Assembly: GCF_026013605.1 (NCBI RefSeq)
Contig: NZ_JAPDPJ010000058.1
Coordinates: forward strand, 1-37,742
Reading direction: 5' to 3'
Length of the DNA: 37,742 nucleotides
Source: Plebeiibacterium sediminum
Lineage (GTDB): Bacteria > Bacteroidota > Bacteroidia > Bacteroidales > Marinilabiliaceae
This document shows positions 18,169 through 26,754 of the stretch, one piece after another. Below the pieces are notes generated by a model. It made no database searches, had not been told where the DNA came from, and was given only the letters and a program-made list of their open reading frames with translations. How positions within the stretch are numbered: position 1 is the stretch's first letter; the number at the start of each line of letters is the position of its first letter. The position numbers were made by a program, and so were the translations under genes.

Positions 18169-18783
18169 TTAGAATTCAAGTTCTCCCTTTCCCTGTCGAA
18201 TAATCTCAAAATCACCATTGGTACAATTTACTATTGTTGAAGGCGTGTTATCGCCATAGCCACCATCAATTACTAAATCTACATGTTTGCCGTATTTTTC
18301 GTAGATTAATTCAGGATCTGTTGTATATTCAATAATATCATCTTCATCAATTACTGAAGTACTTAAAATAGGATTACCTAATTCTTTTATAATTTCTCTG
18401 ATAATACTATTATCCGGGACTCTGATACCTACTGTTTTTTTGTTGTTTTTAAAAAGTTTAGGAACATTTGTATTTGCATTTAGGATAAATGTGAAAGGAC
18501 CGGGAAGGTTTCTCTTCATCACCTTAAATGTATTATTATCCAGGGTCTTTGTATAATCCGATATATGACTAAGATCATGGCAGATAAAAGAAAGGTGATC
18601 TTTCTTTAAATTGATATTTTTAATTCTGGCTACTCTTTCAACGGCTTTTGAATTATTAATGTCACATCCAATTCCATAAATAGTATCAGTAGGGTAAATA
18701 ATTACAGCTCCTTTCTTTAATTCGTCAACAACAAACCTTATTTCTTTAGGATTTGGATTCTCTGGATATATTTTAAGTAACAT
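18169..18783 (-). CDS. YciO/Sua5/YrdC-domain protein (L-threonylcarbamoyladenylate synthase family)
   Basis: 204 residues forming one YrdC fold: GAVIIYPTDTIYGIGCD at 30-46, a DHLSFICHDLSHISDY segment, GPFTFILNAN near 106, the basic VGIRVPDN near 128, and PILSTS followed by a C-terminal STIVNC. The family makes threonylcarbamoyl-AMP for the t6A modification of tRNA. The KKDHLSFICHDL segment is closer to the YciO branch than to TsaC, and YciO proteins do not always show full synthase activity. No other t6A gene is nearby to settle it. Confidence 0.85.
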   Translation of the reverse strand: MLLKIYPENPNPKEIRFVVDELKKGAVIIYPTDTIYGIGCDINNSKAVERVARIKNINLKKDHLSFICHDLSHISDYTKTLDNNTFKVMKRNLPGPFTFILNANTNVPKLFKNNKKTVGIRVPDNSIIREIIKELGNPILSTSVIDEDDIIEYTTDPELIYEKYGKHVDLVIDGGYGDNTPSTIVNCTNGDFEIIRQGKGELEF

Positions 18784-18865
18784 GGCGTAGTGAATAATTA
18801 TTATTTAGACTTGTTGTTAAAGCATATGTAATATACTATTGTTTTTTATATATCATATAAAATAA

Positions 18866-18922
18866 GAAAGCTACTATTATAAATAGTAGCTTTCAATCTT
18901 TAACCAAACCTAACCCTAAACT
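18866..18922 (+). promoter_or_regulatory. Second hairpin plus C/A-rich leader, before an orphan mini-ORF
   Basis: A perfect 13-bp stem (GAAAGCTACTATT at 18866-18878 with AATAGTAGCTTTC at 18882-18894) with a 3-base loop is followed by exactly 28 bases to an ATG at 18923. The linker contains AACCAAACC and TAACCCTAAACT, like the comEC leader. On the minus strand the hairpin is followed by TTATTTTAT, so it could instead be a weak terminator for the DUF3078 gene, about 185 bases past its stop. Confidence 0.45.
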
Positions 18923-19033
18923 ATGAGAAAATTTAAGACTTTTAATATTTTAATTAGCTCTGTATGAGCTTGTTTTCAAATTTATACTACAAATATAGTG
19001 GGATTGTATTTAACTACAAAACTATCTGTGTGA
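18923..19033 (+). pseudogene. Possible remnant of a small lipoprotein gene, or 14-codon leader peptide
   Basis: From the ATG at 18923 the frame reads MRKFKTFNILISSV and stops at TGA (18965-18967). If that TGA is ignored it continues 21 more codons, beginning ACFQ, to a TGA at 19031-19033. The head (basic, then hydrophobic, then a Cys two residues past the stop) looks like a lipoprotein signal peptide with a broken lipobox. Alternatively a true 14-residue peptide is made: a 5-bp hairpin AGCTC/GAGCT at 18956-18970, followed by TTGTTTTC, covers its stop. Very short, so low confidence. Confidence 0.25.
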
Positions 19034-19078
19034 AATAATGTTAAAATTTACGAATAGTTTAAAAAAGTTGATGAATGA

Positions 19079-20485
19079 TTAGAATTTGTAATTAAAACTA
19101 ATTGTAAAATTCTCCTTAAACTGAATGTTTTCCGACTCATTGGTAAAATATCTTAGCTTTGTATTGATGCGTGTAGATAAAAATCGGTTTACTCTCATAT
19201 TAAATATTAATTCCCAATCTATTTGTTTTAAAGACTCCTTGGTAAAGTAACTGACATAAGCATCCAGATTTGAAATTAAGCTTAATTCTGTAGATATCTT
19301 CCAATCTATTTTATTAACAATGGAGGCTCCATTACTGAATGAACTTCGTTTATTTTCATCAATCTTATATTTAGTTTGATCTACTTTTGCTGTATCCATA
19401 ACGTATGTGAGTTTGGCTGTAAAAGGAGAAAGTAATAAGGTAAATACTTTATCTTTTTTAAAGTCCATACCAATCGCACCAGTAAAATATGCTGGAGAAA
19501 GAAATCCGGAAATAATTTCTTCTCTATTTTTATTGTTGTAACCATTGAAAAATTGCGATTTGAAGTTAAATAACGCAGAGTAGTACCATTTCTTAGAGGC
19601 CTTTAGTCCGTATTTACTATTCATCTCAATTTGGTCATTATTAATTTGTGTGGCATAACTTTCTGAACTAATTATACCGATTTGATGACGAATGTAATTT
19701 TCCCATTCGTTTTTGTTTTTCTTATAATTAGCATTCAGTAATAAGTCACTCAATAAGGATATAGAGTTTTCTCCTCCTTTGGTCCAGTTCTCCAGAAATG
19801 CTTGAGACAGCTGAATACTTTCCGTACCACTTAATGTCCAAGGACCTTTAACTTTTGTTTTTTCCTTTAATTTATCCGGATATTTAATATCATTAGAAAG
19901 TAAGCTTCGGATGCCTTCTTCAGCTGACCTTTTGTTCAAATGGCGTCTATCAGTAATTAAACGATGTGGCTCTGGTATGGTTTTCCAAACATGTTTAACC
20001 AGATCCGGATTTTCAATAAATATCTTTTCGTTTTCTTTTTTGAGATCAAAAGTAGATGATAGATCAAAATCTTTTTCTGTATTTGACATTAATACAGAAA
20101 AATATCCTCTGGATTCATTTAGTAACTCTTTATCTACTAATGTTGGTTTAAAGTTTACAGATAAAGATGAATCTGGATAATACTTTAAACTCATTACAAA
20201 ATCTTTGTATTTTCTATAATGAGGAATAAGTGTCCATGCCTGATTTCTGTAATATTCAGTCGAATCTAAAATGAAAAATCTGTAATCTAATTTTAGAGCA
20301 CCCCATTTTTTTATATTATAATTCAAATCATCCTGAAACCAGGATTTTTGAAGCGTAGGTTTTGCGCTATTATTAATTTTATTCCAATCTTGGGCTTCTA
20401 ATGTAGTACAATAAAGAAAAAGAACAACTATTGGAAATAATGAAAATTTACTGAAAAAACTTGAGTGTGGTCCTATTTTAAACAT
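19079..20485 (-). CDS. DUF3078-type outer-membrane beta-barrel protein
   Basis: 468 residues. The start is unusual for a signal peptide: 15 mostly polar or Phe-rich residues before a hydrophobic core (FPIVVLFLYC) and a TTLEAQ cleavage-like end near residue 32. The second half carries the DUF3078 pattern: WTKGGENSISLLSDLLLNANYKK (about 235-257), then alternating beta-strands, closing with FKENFTISFNYKF with the terminal aromatic typical of outer-membrane barrels. The N-terminal 200 residues are not recognised. The family is largely confined to Bacteroidota and its role is unknown. A -7 box lies upstream, so it is probably transcribed apart from msrB. Confidence 0.75.
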   Translation of the reverse strand: MFKIGPHSSFFSKFSLFPIVVLFLYCTTLEAQDWNKINNSAKPTLQKSWFQDDLNYNIKKWGALKLDYRFFILDSTEYYRNQAWTLIPHYRKYKDFVMSLKYYPDSSLSVNFKPTLVDKELLNESRGYFSVLMSNTEKDFDLSSTFDLKKENEKIFIENPDLVKHVWKTIPEPHRLITDRRHLNKRSAEEGIRSLLSNDIKYPDKLKEKTKVKGPWTLSGTESIQLSQAFLENWTKGGENSISLLSDLLLNANYKKNKNEWENYIRHQIGIISSESYATQINNDQIEMNSKYGLKASKKWYYSALFNFKSQFFNGYNNKNREEIISGFLSPAYFTGAIGMDFKKDKVFTLLLSPFTAKLTYVMDTAKVDQTKYKIDENKRSSFSNGASIVNKIDWKISTELSLISNLDAYVSYFTKESLKQIDWELIFNMRVNRFLSTRINTKLRYFTNESENIQFKENFTISFNYKF

Positions 20486-20582
20486 ATTAAGGTTGTGTAT
20501 TTTTCATTTGTAGCAAGATTTTTCTCAATATTCTTGCCAAAAGATTTTAAAAATAGATTTTCTAGACACAAAAATTAGTATG

Positions 20583-20590
20583 CAAAAATA
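20583..20590 (-). promoter_or_regulatory. Bacteroidota -7 box for the DUF3078 gene
   Basis: Read on the minus strand this is TATTTTTG, an exact TAnnTTTG match, 98 bases before the start codon at 20485 and within the gap to msrB. A TTTC lies at about 19 bases upstream, a partial -33 element. Confidence 0.4.
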
Positions 20591-20632
20591 GTTCGTTTTT
20601 CTTGTTAATGAAATTAAAGAATATGTTTTTTA

Positions 20633-21091
20633 TTATTTAATGATGTTGGGAGGAATTGAATCACTAGGTATAAAAGTCAATGAAATAGAGTTTACACAAT
20701 GACGCACATTTTTATTCGTAAAACCTTCTCCTAAAAATACGTGTCCTAGATGTCCGTGGCAGTTACTACAAATAATCTCAGTTCTATGACCATCTTTATC
20801 TGTAATCCGGTGAATGGCTCCTGGAATTTCGTCATCAAAACTTGGCCATCCACAACCTGAATTAAATTTATCGGAACTTCGGTACAGAGGCGCATTGCAT
20901 TGCTTGCAAATATATGTTCCTGAGGCTTTATTATTGTTATATTTCCCCGTAAATGGAATTTCTGTTCCTTTATTTATAATAACCTGTTTCTCTTCTTTAG
21001 AAAGTGGATTGTATTTGTTTTCCTGAGCATTCATAATATTTAATAGCGTAAAATTAATCAATAAAATTAGTGTAATTCTCCAGTAGTTCAT
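20633..21091 (-). CDS. msrB: Exported peptide-methionine (R)-S-oxide reductase
   Basis: Reduces the R-epimer of methionine sulfoxide in oxidised proteins. 152 residues with a Sec signal peptide (hydrophobic core at 6-19, likely cut after NA at 21-22), so it should act in the periplasm or be membrane-anchored. The fold is complete: structural zinc cysteines in CKQC (62, 65) and CSNC (108, 111), SGCGWPSF with the likely resolving Cys80, HLGHVF at 114-119, and catalytic Cys132 in [11 protein letters not shown]. There is no MsrA domain fused or adjacent. It is divergent from etfB across a 197-base gap. Confidence 0.93.
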   Translation of the reverse strand: MNYWRITLILLINFTLLNIMNAQENKYNPLSKEEKQVIINKGTEIPFTGKYNNNKASGTYICKQCNAPLYRSSDKFNSGCGWPSFDDEIPGAIHRITDKDGHRTEIICSNCHGHLGHVFLGEGFTNKNVRHCVNSISLTFIPSDSIPPNIIK

Positions 21092-21215
21092 ATTCTATCA
21101 ATTTAAGTTCTAAAACTATAACACACCATAATAAATATGGTTGATCCCAAGATTGAAATATTATTACAAAACTTTTATACTGTTGTATAATAGCATAAAA
21201 AAACGGATGGATAGA

Positions 21216-21245
21216 TTGTGTAATTCAATGGATTTTTTAAATTTG
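21216..21245 (+). promoter_or_regulatory. Bacteroidota promoter of the etfBA-ACAD unit
   Basis: TTG at 21216-21218, a 19-base spacer and TAAATTTG at 21238-21245 match both halves of the Bacteroidota sigma-ABfr consensus (TTG, N17-23, TAnnTTTG). The box ends 43 bases before the etfB ATG. This is the clearest promoter in the window. Confidence 0.65.
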
Positions 21246-21288
21246 CTAGCCATGAAAAAAATTTCTCACCCTTAAAATCAAATAAAAT

Positions 21289-22236
21289 ATGGGATTAAAA
21301 ATTATTGTCCTTGCCAAGCAGGTTCCCGACACCAGAAATGTTGGAAAAGATGCAATGAAGGCAGATGGAACGGTTAATCGTGCTGCACTTCCAGCTATAT
21401 TCAATCCTGAGGATCTGAATGCATTGGAACAAGCTTTAAGGCTAAAAGATCGCTATCCAGATACCGAAATAACTATTTTAACAATGGGACCCGGCAGAGC
21501 CGCCGATATTATTCGCGAAGGATTATACCGTGGTGCTGATAAAGGATTTTTATTAACCGATAGAGCATTTGCTGGTTCCGATACTTTGGCAACATCTTAC
21601 GCCATATCTTGTGCGATAAAGAAAATAAAGGATTTTGATATTATTATTGCAGGACGTCAGGCTATTGATGGAGATACAGCTCAGGTAGGACCACAGGTTG
21701 CCGAAAAATTAAACCTTCCTCAGGTTACTTACGCAGAAGAAATTATTTCAGTAAATGAAGGTATTGTTGCAGAAGATGATAAATATGGAGTTCCTCATGC
21801 AAAATTAGCTGAGGAGTTAGATTTGCAAATAAAAGGCAGTATCCGAGTTAAGCGTCGTTTAGAAAGAGGAGTTGAACTTATAGAGACTACTTTTCCTTGT
21901 GTTTTAACTGTAAATGCATCAGCTCCGGATTGCCGCCCAAGGAATGCAAAAAAGGTAATGAAGTATAAACATGCCAAAACCGTTACAGAAATTCAAGAAC
22001 AAAGTGAAGATTATATCAATATCATTGAGGATCGGCCTTATTTAAAGATCGAAGAATGGAGTGTAAACGACATTGAAACAGATCATAAGTGGTTAGGCTT
22101 AACTGGTTCACCAACTAAAGTTAAGAAAATTGAAAATGTTGTATTCCAGGCTAAGGAATCTAAACGTATTTCAAGTGATGAATTAGAATTGGAACAGCTT
22201 ATTGTTGAGTTGATTGAAAATCATACAATTGGATAA
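21289..22236 (+). CDS. etfB: Electron transfer flavoprotein, beta subunit
   Basis: With EtfA forms the FAD-containing electron carrier that takes electrons from acyl-CoA dehydrogenases. 315 residues, somewhat longer than the 250-290 of many EtfB proteins. Seen: IIVLAKQVPDT at 4-14, AIFNPEDLNALEQALRLKD near 35-53, ITILTMGPGRAADIIREGLYRGADKGFLLTD, FAGSDTLATSY, and IIIAGRQAIDGDTAQVGPQVAEKLNLPQVTYA (about 119-151), the core ETF-beta signature. The AGRQAIDGD form is found in ETFs that serve anaerobic or bifurcating partners as well as ordinary ones, so direction of electron flow cannot be decided. etfA follows 104 bases later. Confidence 0.95.
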   Translation: MGLKIIVLAKQVPDTRNVGKDAMKADGTVNRAALPAIFNPEDLNALEQALRLKDRYPDTEITILTMGPGRAADIIREGLYRGADKGFLLTDRAFAGSDTLATSYAISCAIKKIKDFDIIIAGRQAIDGDTAQVGPQVAEKLNLPQVTYAEEIISVNEGIVAEDDKYGVPHAKLAEELDLQIKGSIRVKRRLERGVELIETTFPCVLTVNASAPDCRPRNAKKVMKYKHAKTVTEIQEQSEDYINIIEDRPYLKIEEWSVNDIETDHKWLGLTGSPTKVKKIENVVFQAKESKRISSDELELEQLIVELIENHTIG

Positions 22237-22340
22237 TAAAATCTTTGTTTAACAAATCAAAATGCAATACAAAAATATTTAATACAGAATTTTAATATTG
22301 AATATTGAGGTTTGCAGCATTGATCTTGATAAAAATTAAA

Positions 22341-23360
22341 ATGGGTAACGTATTTGTAATTTGCGAAATAGAAGAGGGCAAAATAGCAGATGTAAGTTTA
22401 GAATTACTTACAAAAGGTCGTTCTCTTGCCAATGACCTGAACTGCAAGCTAGAGGCAGTTGTTTTAGGTCACAATTTAAAAGGAATTGAAAAACAAGCTT
22501 ATCCTTATGGAGTGGATATACTGCATGTAGGAGATGATAAAAGATTAGAAGTTTATACAACACTACCGTTTACAGCAATTATAGTAAGTATTTTTAAGGC
22601 TGAAAACCCCGAAATTTGTCTTTTAGGGGCTTCTACATTAGGCAGAGATCTTGGTCCTCGTGTTTCTTCAGCTCTTCAAAGTGGATTAACAGCTGATTGT
22701 ACAGCTCTTGAAATTGGAGATCATTCAGATAAAAAGGCAGGTAAGGATTATAAAAATTTATTATATCAAATAAGACCAGCGTTTGGAGGTAATATCGTAG
22801 CAACTATTATAAACCCTGATTGCCGACCTCAAATGGCAACCGTGCGTGAAGGTGTTATGAAAATGGAAGTTTATAGTGAATCACATAAGGGAAAAACTAA
22901 AAATATTGACGTAGATAAAATACTTAAACCTGAGGATTTAGTGGTGAAAGTTCTTGAACGTCATATGGAAAAATCCAAAGTAAATATTAAAAATTCTTCT
23001 ATTATAGTAGCTGGTGGTTATGGTATGGGTTCTAAAGAAGGATTTAATCAGTTGTATCAGTTAGCAGATGTATTGGGAGCAGAAGTAGGTGCTTCAAGAG
23101 CTGCAGTAGATGCAGGTTTTGCTGATCATGAGCGTCAGATTGGTCAAACAGGGGTAACTGTTCGTCCTAAATTGTATATCGCTTGTGGTATTTCAGGGCA
23201 AATTCAACATACAGCAGGTATGGAGGAGTCATCAATGGTTATCGCTATTAATAATGATTCCAATGCTCCAATCAATAAAATTGCTGATTATGTGATTAAT
23301 GGAGATGTAAATGACATCATTCCTAAACTGGTTAAATTATATAAAAAGAACACAAAGTAG
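22341..23360 (+). CDS. etfA: Electron transfer flavoprotein, alpha subunit
   Basis: 339 residues from the ATG at 22341. An upstream in-frame TTG at 22305 would add 12 residues (MRFAALILIKIK) that do not belong to the family; MGNVFVICEIEEGKIADVS is the normal beginning. The C-terminal FAD domain is clear: IIVAGGYGMGSKEGFNQLYQLADVLGAEVGASRAAVDAGFADHERQIGQTG, with the catalytically important Arg of the SRAAVDAG segment, then LYIACGISGQIQHTAGM and INNDSNAPINKIADY. It partners EtfB just upstream, and an acyl-CoA dehydrogenase follows after 82 bases. Confidence 0.95.
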   Translation: MGNVFVICEIEEGKIADVSLELLTKGRSLANDLNCKLEAVVLGHNLKGIEKQAYPYGVDILHVGDDKRLEVYTTLPFTAIIVSIFKAENPEICLLGASTLGRDLGPRVSSALQSGLTADCTALEIGDHSDKKAGKDYKNLLYQIRPAFGGNIVATIINPDCRPQMATVREGVMKMEVYSESHKGKTKNIDVDKILKPEDLVVKVLERHMEKSKVNIKNSSIIVAGGYGMGSKEGFNQLYQLADVLGAEVGASRAAVDAGFADHERQIGQTGVTVRPKLYIACGISGQIQHTAGMEESSMVIAINNDSNAPINKIADYVINGDVNDIIPKLVKLYKKNTK

Positions 23361-23442
23361 ACTGTATGCTTTATGCTAATGTTAATAGGATTACTTCACT
23401 ATTTTCATTGGTATTACGTCTATTACCTTAAAAAATAAAACA

Positions 23443-25149
23443 ATGGCTAATTTTTTTACAGATAATCCCGACTTAAAATTCCATTTGACACATCCGTTAA
23501 TGGAGAAAATTGTGGCACTAAAAGAACGTAATTTTGCTGATAAAGACCAGTTTGATTATGCACCTATGGATTTTGAGGATGCCATGGATAGTTATGAGAA
23601 AGTATTGGAGATAGTAGGTGAGATATGTGGTGATATTGTGGCTCCTAATGCAGAAAGTGTTGACCAGGAAGGTCCAAAGATTGTTGATAATGAAGTGGTT
23701 TATGCAAAGGGTACTCAGGAAAATCTGGGTGCATTGGTAAATGCAGGTTTAATGGGTATTACACTTCCTCGTAAATACGAAGGTTTAAATTTTCCGATTG
23801 TACCATATATTATGGCTGCAGATATTGTATCAAGGGCTGATGCCGGGTTTGTTAATATTTGGGGTCTTCAGGATTGTGCAGAAACGATTAATGAGTTTGC
23901 CAGTGAAGAACAGAAGCAGCATTACCTACCTCGTATCTCCAATGGAGAAACAGCTGCAATGGATCTTACAGAACCAGATGCAGGTTCTGATTTACAGGCT
24001 GTTCAGTTAAAGGCTACTTTTAATGAGGAAGATGGCAAATGGTATTTAAATGGAGTTAAGAGATTTATCACTAATGGTGATGGTCATGTATCTTTAGTGT
24101 TAGCCCGATCAGAAGAAGGAACTTCAGATGGACGTGGCCTATCTATGTTTATTTATGACAGAAACAATAAAGCTGTTATTGTTCGTCGTATTGAAAATAA
24201 AATGGGTATTAAAGGTTCACCAACTTGTGAATTGGTATTTAAAAATGCACCTGCAGAATTAGTTGGTTCCAGAAAAATGGGGTTAATTAAATACGTAATG
24301 GCTTTAATGAATGGAGCACGTTTAGGTATTGGAGCTCAGTCTGTAGGAGTTTCAGAATCGGCCTATAGAGAAGCATTAGAATATGCTAAAGAACGTGCGC
24401 AGTTTGGAAAGCCAATTATTCAGTTTCCTGCTGTGTATGAAATGCTATCTACAATGAAAGCAAAGTTAGATGCATCTCGTACCATGTTATATGAAACATC
24501 CAGAATGGTGGACATTTATAAAACCTATATGCACATCAGTGAAGAGCGAAAGCTTGAGCCGGAAGAACGAAATGAAATGAAAAGATATCAGAAGATGGCG
24601 GATTACTTTACTCCATTACTTAAAGGAATGAGTAGTGAATATAGTAATCAGTTGGCATATGATTCATTACAAATTCATGGTGGTTCTGGGTTTATGAAAG
24701 ATTATCCTATAGAGCGTATTTATCGTGATGCCCGTATTACATCTATTTACGAAGGTACTACTCAGTTACAAGTGGTAGCAGCAATAAGAGGAGTGACAAC
24801 AGGAGGATATTTAGACAGAATTCGTGAGTATGAGGCTATGGATTTACGCCCTGAATTGCATGGTTACCGTCGTATCCTGATTGGCATGACAGAAGAATAT
24901 GTGCATGCCGTTAAAACAGTTCTGGAAGTGAAGGATAATGAATATGTTGACTTTCATGCCCGTCGTTTAGTAGAAATGGCTGGTCATATTGTTATGGGAT
25001 ATTTATTATTATTAGATACCCAAAGAGATGATTCATTTAAAACTTCGACTGAAATTTATATTACAATGGGTAAGGCCGAGAATGCCTCACGAGCTGAATT
25101 CATTCATAATTTCACCTTAGATCAACTTGGTATTTATAAGCATGTATAA
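23443..25149 (+). CDS. Acyl-CoA dehydrogenase with C-terminal extension
   Basis: FAD enzyme that introduces the alpha-beta double bond in an acyl-CoA and passes electrons to EtfAB. 568 residues, about 170-190 longer than a classic 380-residue ACAD. Seen: MDLTEPDAGSDLQ (173-185), FITNGDGH (208-215), ERAQFGKPIIQFPAVYEML (317-335), LQIHGGSGFMKDYPIERIYRDARI (409-432), and the catalytic-base Glu437 in SIYEGTTQLQ, the position used by short/medium-chain enzymes. An insert near 355-385 and a helical extension after 450 suggest the larger ACAD subgroup common in Bacteroidota. The substrate cannot be read from sequence. It forms an operon-like unit with etfB and etfA. Confidence 0.93.
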   Translation: MANFFTDNPDLKFHLTHPLMEKIVALKERNFADKDQFDYAPMDFEDAMDSYEKVLEIVGEICGDIVAPNAESVDQEGPKIVDNEVVYAKGTQENLGALVNAGLMGITLPRKYEGLNFPIVPYIMAADIVSRADAGFVNIWGLQDCAETINEFASEEQKQHYLPRISNGETAAMDLTEPDAGSDLQAVQLKATFNEEDGKWYLNGVKRFITNGDGHVSLVLARSEEGTSDGRGLSMFIYDRNNKAVIVRRIENKMGIKGSPTCELVFKNAPAELVGSRKMGLIKYVMALMNGARLGIGAQSVGVSESAYREALEYAKERAQFGKPIIQFPAVYEMLSTMKAKLDASRTMLYETSRMVDIYKTYMHISEERKLEPEERNEMKRYQKMADYFTPLLKGMSSEYSNQLAYDSLQIHGGSGFMKDYPIERIYRDARITSIYEGTTQLQVVAAIRGVTTGGYLDRIREYEAMDLRPELHGYRRILIGMTEEYVHAVKTVLEVKDNEYVDFHARRLVEMAGHIVMGYLLLLDTQRDDSFKTSTEIYITMGKAENASRAEFIHNFTLDQLGIYKHV

Positions 25150-25170
25150 AGAATAATTAAAGTTTATATA

Positions 25171-25209
25171 AAAAAAAAGGAAGTGACCTTATGAGGTCAC
25201 TTCTTTATT
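25171..25209. terminator. Bidirectional terminator between the acyl-CoA dehydrogenase and RimB-RimK genes
   Basis: GAAGTGACCT (25180-25189) pairs perfectly with AGGTCACTTC (25194-25203). A long A-tract on the left serves as T-tract for the minus strand, and TTTATTTTT on the right serves the plus strand. The stem includes the stop codon of the minus-strand gene (25197-25199). Confidence 0.85.
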
Positions 25210-26570
25210 TTTAAATCTCGTTCAATTGCTTCAATCATCATTCCTGCAATGTTTTTGCTCGATACACCTTCAATACCTTCCAGGCCAGGTGAGGAGTTTA
25301 CTTCCAATAATAATGGGCCATTGTGACCTCTAATGATATCAACACCAGCAACTTTTAAATTCATTGTTTTGGCTGCTAAAATTGCTATTCTTTTCTCCTC
25401 AGGAGTTATTTTTATCAATTTAGCAGAACCACCCATGTGTATATTGGCTCTAAATTCTCCTGGAGCTGCAATACGCATCATACTTTCGACTACTTTACCA
25501 TTTACAACAAAGCATCTGATATCCTTTCCATCTGCTTCTTTTACAAATTCCTGAACTAAAATATTAGCTCTTAAACTCTTGAAAGCATTGATTAGACTTT
25601 CTGCCGCTTTTTTAGTCTCAGCAAGCACAACTCCTTTACCCTGAGTTCCTTCTAATAATTTTACAATTAAAGGTGCGCCTCCAACCATTTTAATTAAGTC
25701 ATCAGTATCTAATGGTGAATTTGCAAAACCAGTTGTTGGAATTGGTAATCCATTATTAATTAAAAGTTGTAGGGCATATAGTTTATCTCGTGATTGAGTT
25801 ATTGCTCGTGCTGTATTTAGAGTATAAACGCCCATGGCCTCAAAATGACGGGTTAAGGCACATCCATAAAATGTTAAACTAGGACGAATTCTAGGTATTA
25901 TTGCATCGTAATCATCTAAAATTCTTCCTCCTCTATAGTGCATCTCCGGATTTTTACCATCCAGTTTAATATAACAGTCTTTAATATTAAGAAACTCCAT
26001 GTGGTGTCCCTTTTCTTCACCAGCCTCAATTATTCTCCTGTTACTATATAAATCCGGATTACTCGCTAATAAACCAATTTTAAGTCCGGAAGGTTTAGTA
26101 ACATGTGTTGTATAATATTGGTTTAGTGTTTCTTTGGCTAAATCACCTAATAATAACGAAGCTTCAGGATCGACTAATATTTTACCAGACATTGCCTGTC
26201 TGCCAAGAAGCATACGATAACCCATAGAATCTCTATTGGTTAATGTAACTTCAATTTCCCAGGTAGATTGAGCAATAGATAAAAATGTTTTAATAACATA
26301 ACGAACCTCAACAATTCCGCTGGTACTTTTTACCTTTCTTTTATCAGCAACAGGTGATTCGCAGTGAATTGTTGTTTTTCCGTTATTTTGTAAAGGGTGA
26401 ACATCGTAGCTAACCCATAGGTGACCGTCCTTTTTAAAAGGAACAATATTAACAGCATGTAAGGCTGATGTTTTAGCACCTGAATCAACACGAACTTTTA
26501 CAGCTTTAATGTTTAATTCTGGTAGTGCACACCATTCCTGGCTGCCAACAATAATTTTGTTATTATCCAT
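25197..26570 (-). CDS. rimK: RimB-like protease domain fused to RimK ATP-grasp glutamate ligase
   Basis: 457 residues in two parts. Residues 1-150 match the RimB or 'ATP-dependent zinc protease' family (PF05618, retropepsin-like), with VDSGAKTSALHA at 28-39 as its active-site-like motif and a later GYRMLLGRQAM (117-127). Residues 160-457 are a RimK-type ATP-grasp ligase: ITQSRDKLYALQLL near 257-270, the nucleotide loop LEGTQGKGVVL at 306-316, VQEFVKEADGKDIRCFVV, and Mg ligands Asp411, Glu423 and Asn425 in LLLEVNSSPGLEGIE. RimK adds glutamate to the C terminus of ribosomal protein S6; RimB family members are thought to counteract or modulate it. Substrate specificity of this form is not proven, so another C-terminal amino-acid ligase activity is possible. 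Confidence 0.9.
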   Translation of the reverse strand: MDNNKIIVGSQEWCALPELNIKAVKVRVDSGAKTSALHAVNIVPFKKDGHLWVSYDVHPLQNNGKTTIHCESPVADKRKVKSTSGIVEVRYVIKTFLSIAQSTWEIEVTLTNRDSMGYRMLLGRQAMSGKILVDPEASLLLGDLAKETLNQYYTTHVTKPSGLKIGLLASNPDLYSNRRIIEAGEEKGHHMEFLNIKDCYIKLDGKNPEMHYRGGRILDDYDAIIPRIRPSLTFYGCALTRHFEAMGVYTLNTARAITQSRDKLYALQLLINNGLPIPTTGFANSPLDTDDLIKMVGGAPLIVKLLEGTQGKGVVLAETKKAAESLINAFKSLRANILVQEFVKEADGKDIRCFVVNGKVVESMMRIAAPGEFRANIHMGGSAKLIKITPEEKRIAILAAKTMNLKVAGVDIIRGHNGPLLLEVNSSPGLEGIEGVSSKNIAGMMIEAIERDLKIKK

Positions 26571-26754
26571 TATAATTTTATCGGATTATGATATTTTAAT
26601 GTGGTTTATACGGCTAACAATATACTATATATTGAAATAACAATTTATGAGTTAATTTATTTTTTTCAAAAATGTATCTGTAATATTTAATATTGATATA
26701 TGATGTTTATTGTTAATTATTTAAGATTCTATATAGCGTTTTTTTATCTATGAA

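Noticed and set aside
19020-19078. AAACTAT/ATAGTTT pairing as the terminator of the DUF3078 gene
   Set aside because: Seven A/T-rich pairs with a loop of about 29 bases is too weak.
22305-22340. Twelve-residue N-terminal extension of EtfA from TTG
   Set aside because: The added residues do not resemble the family, and ATG at 22341 gives the usual EtfA beginning.
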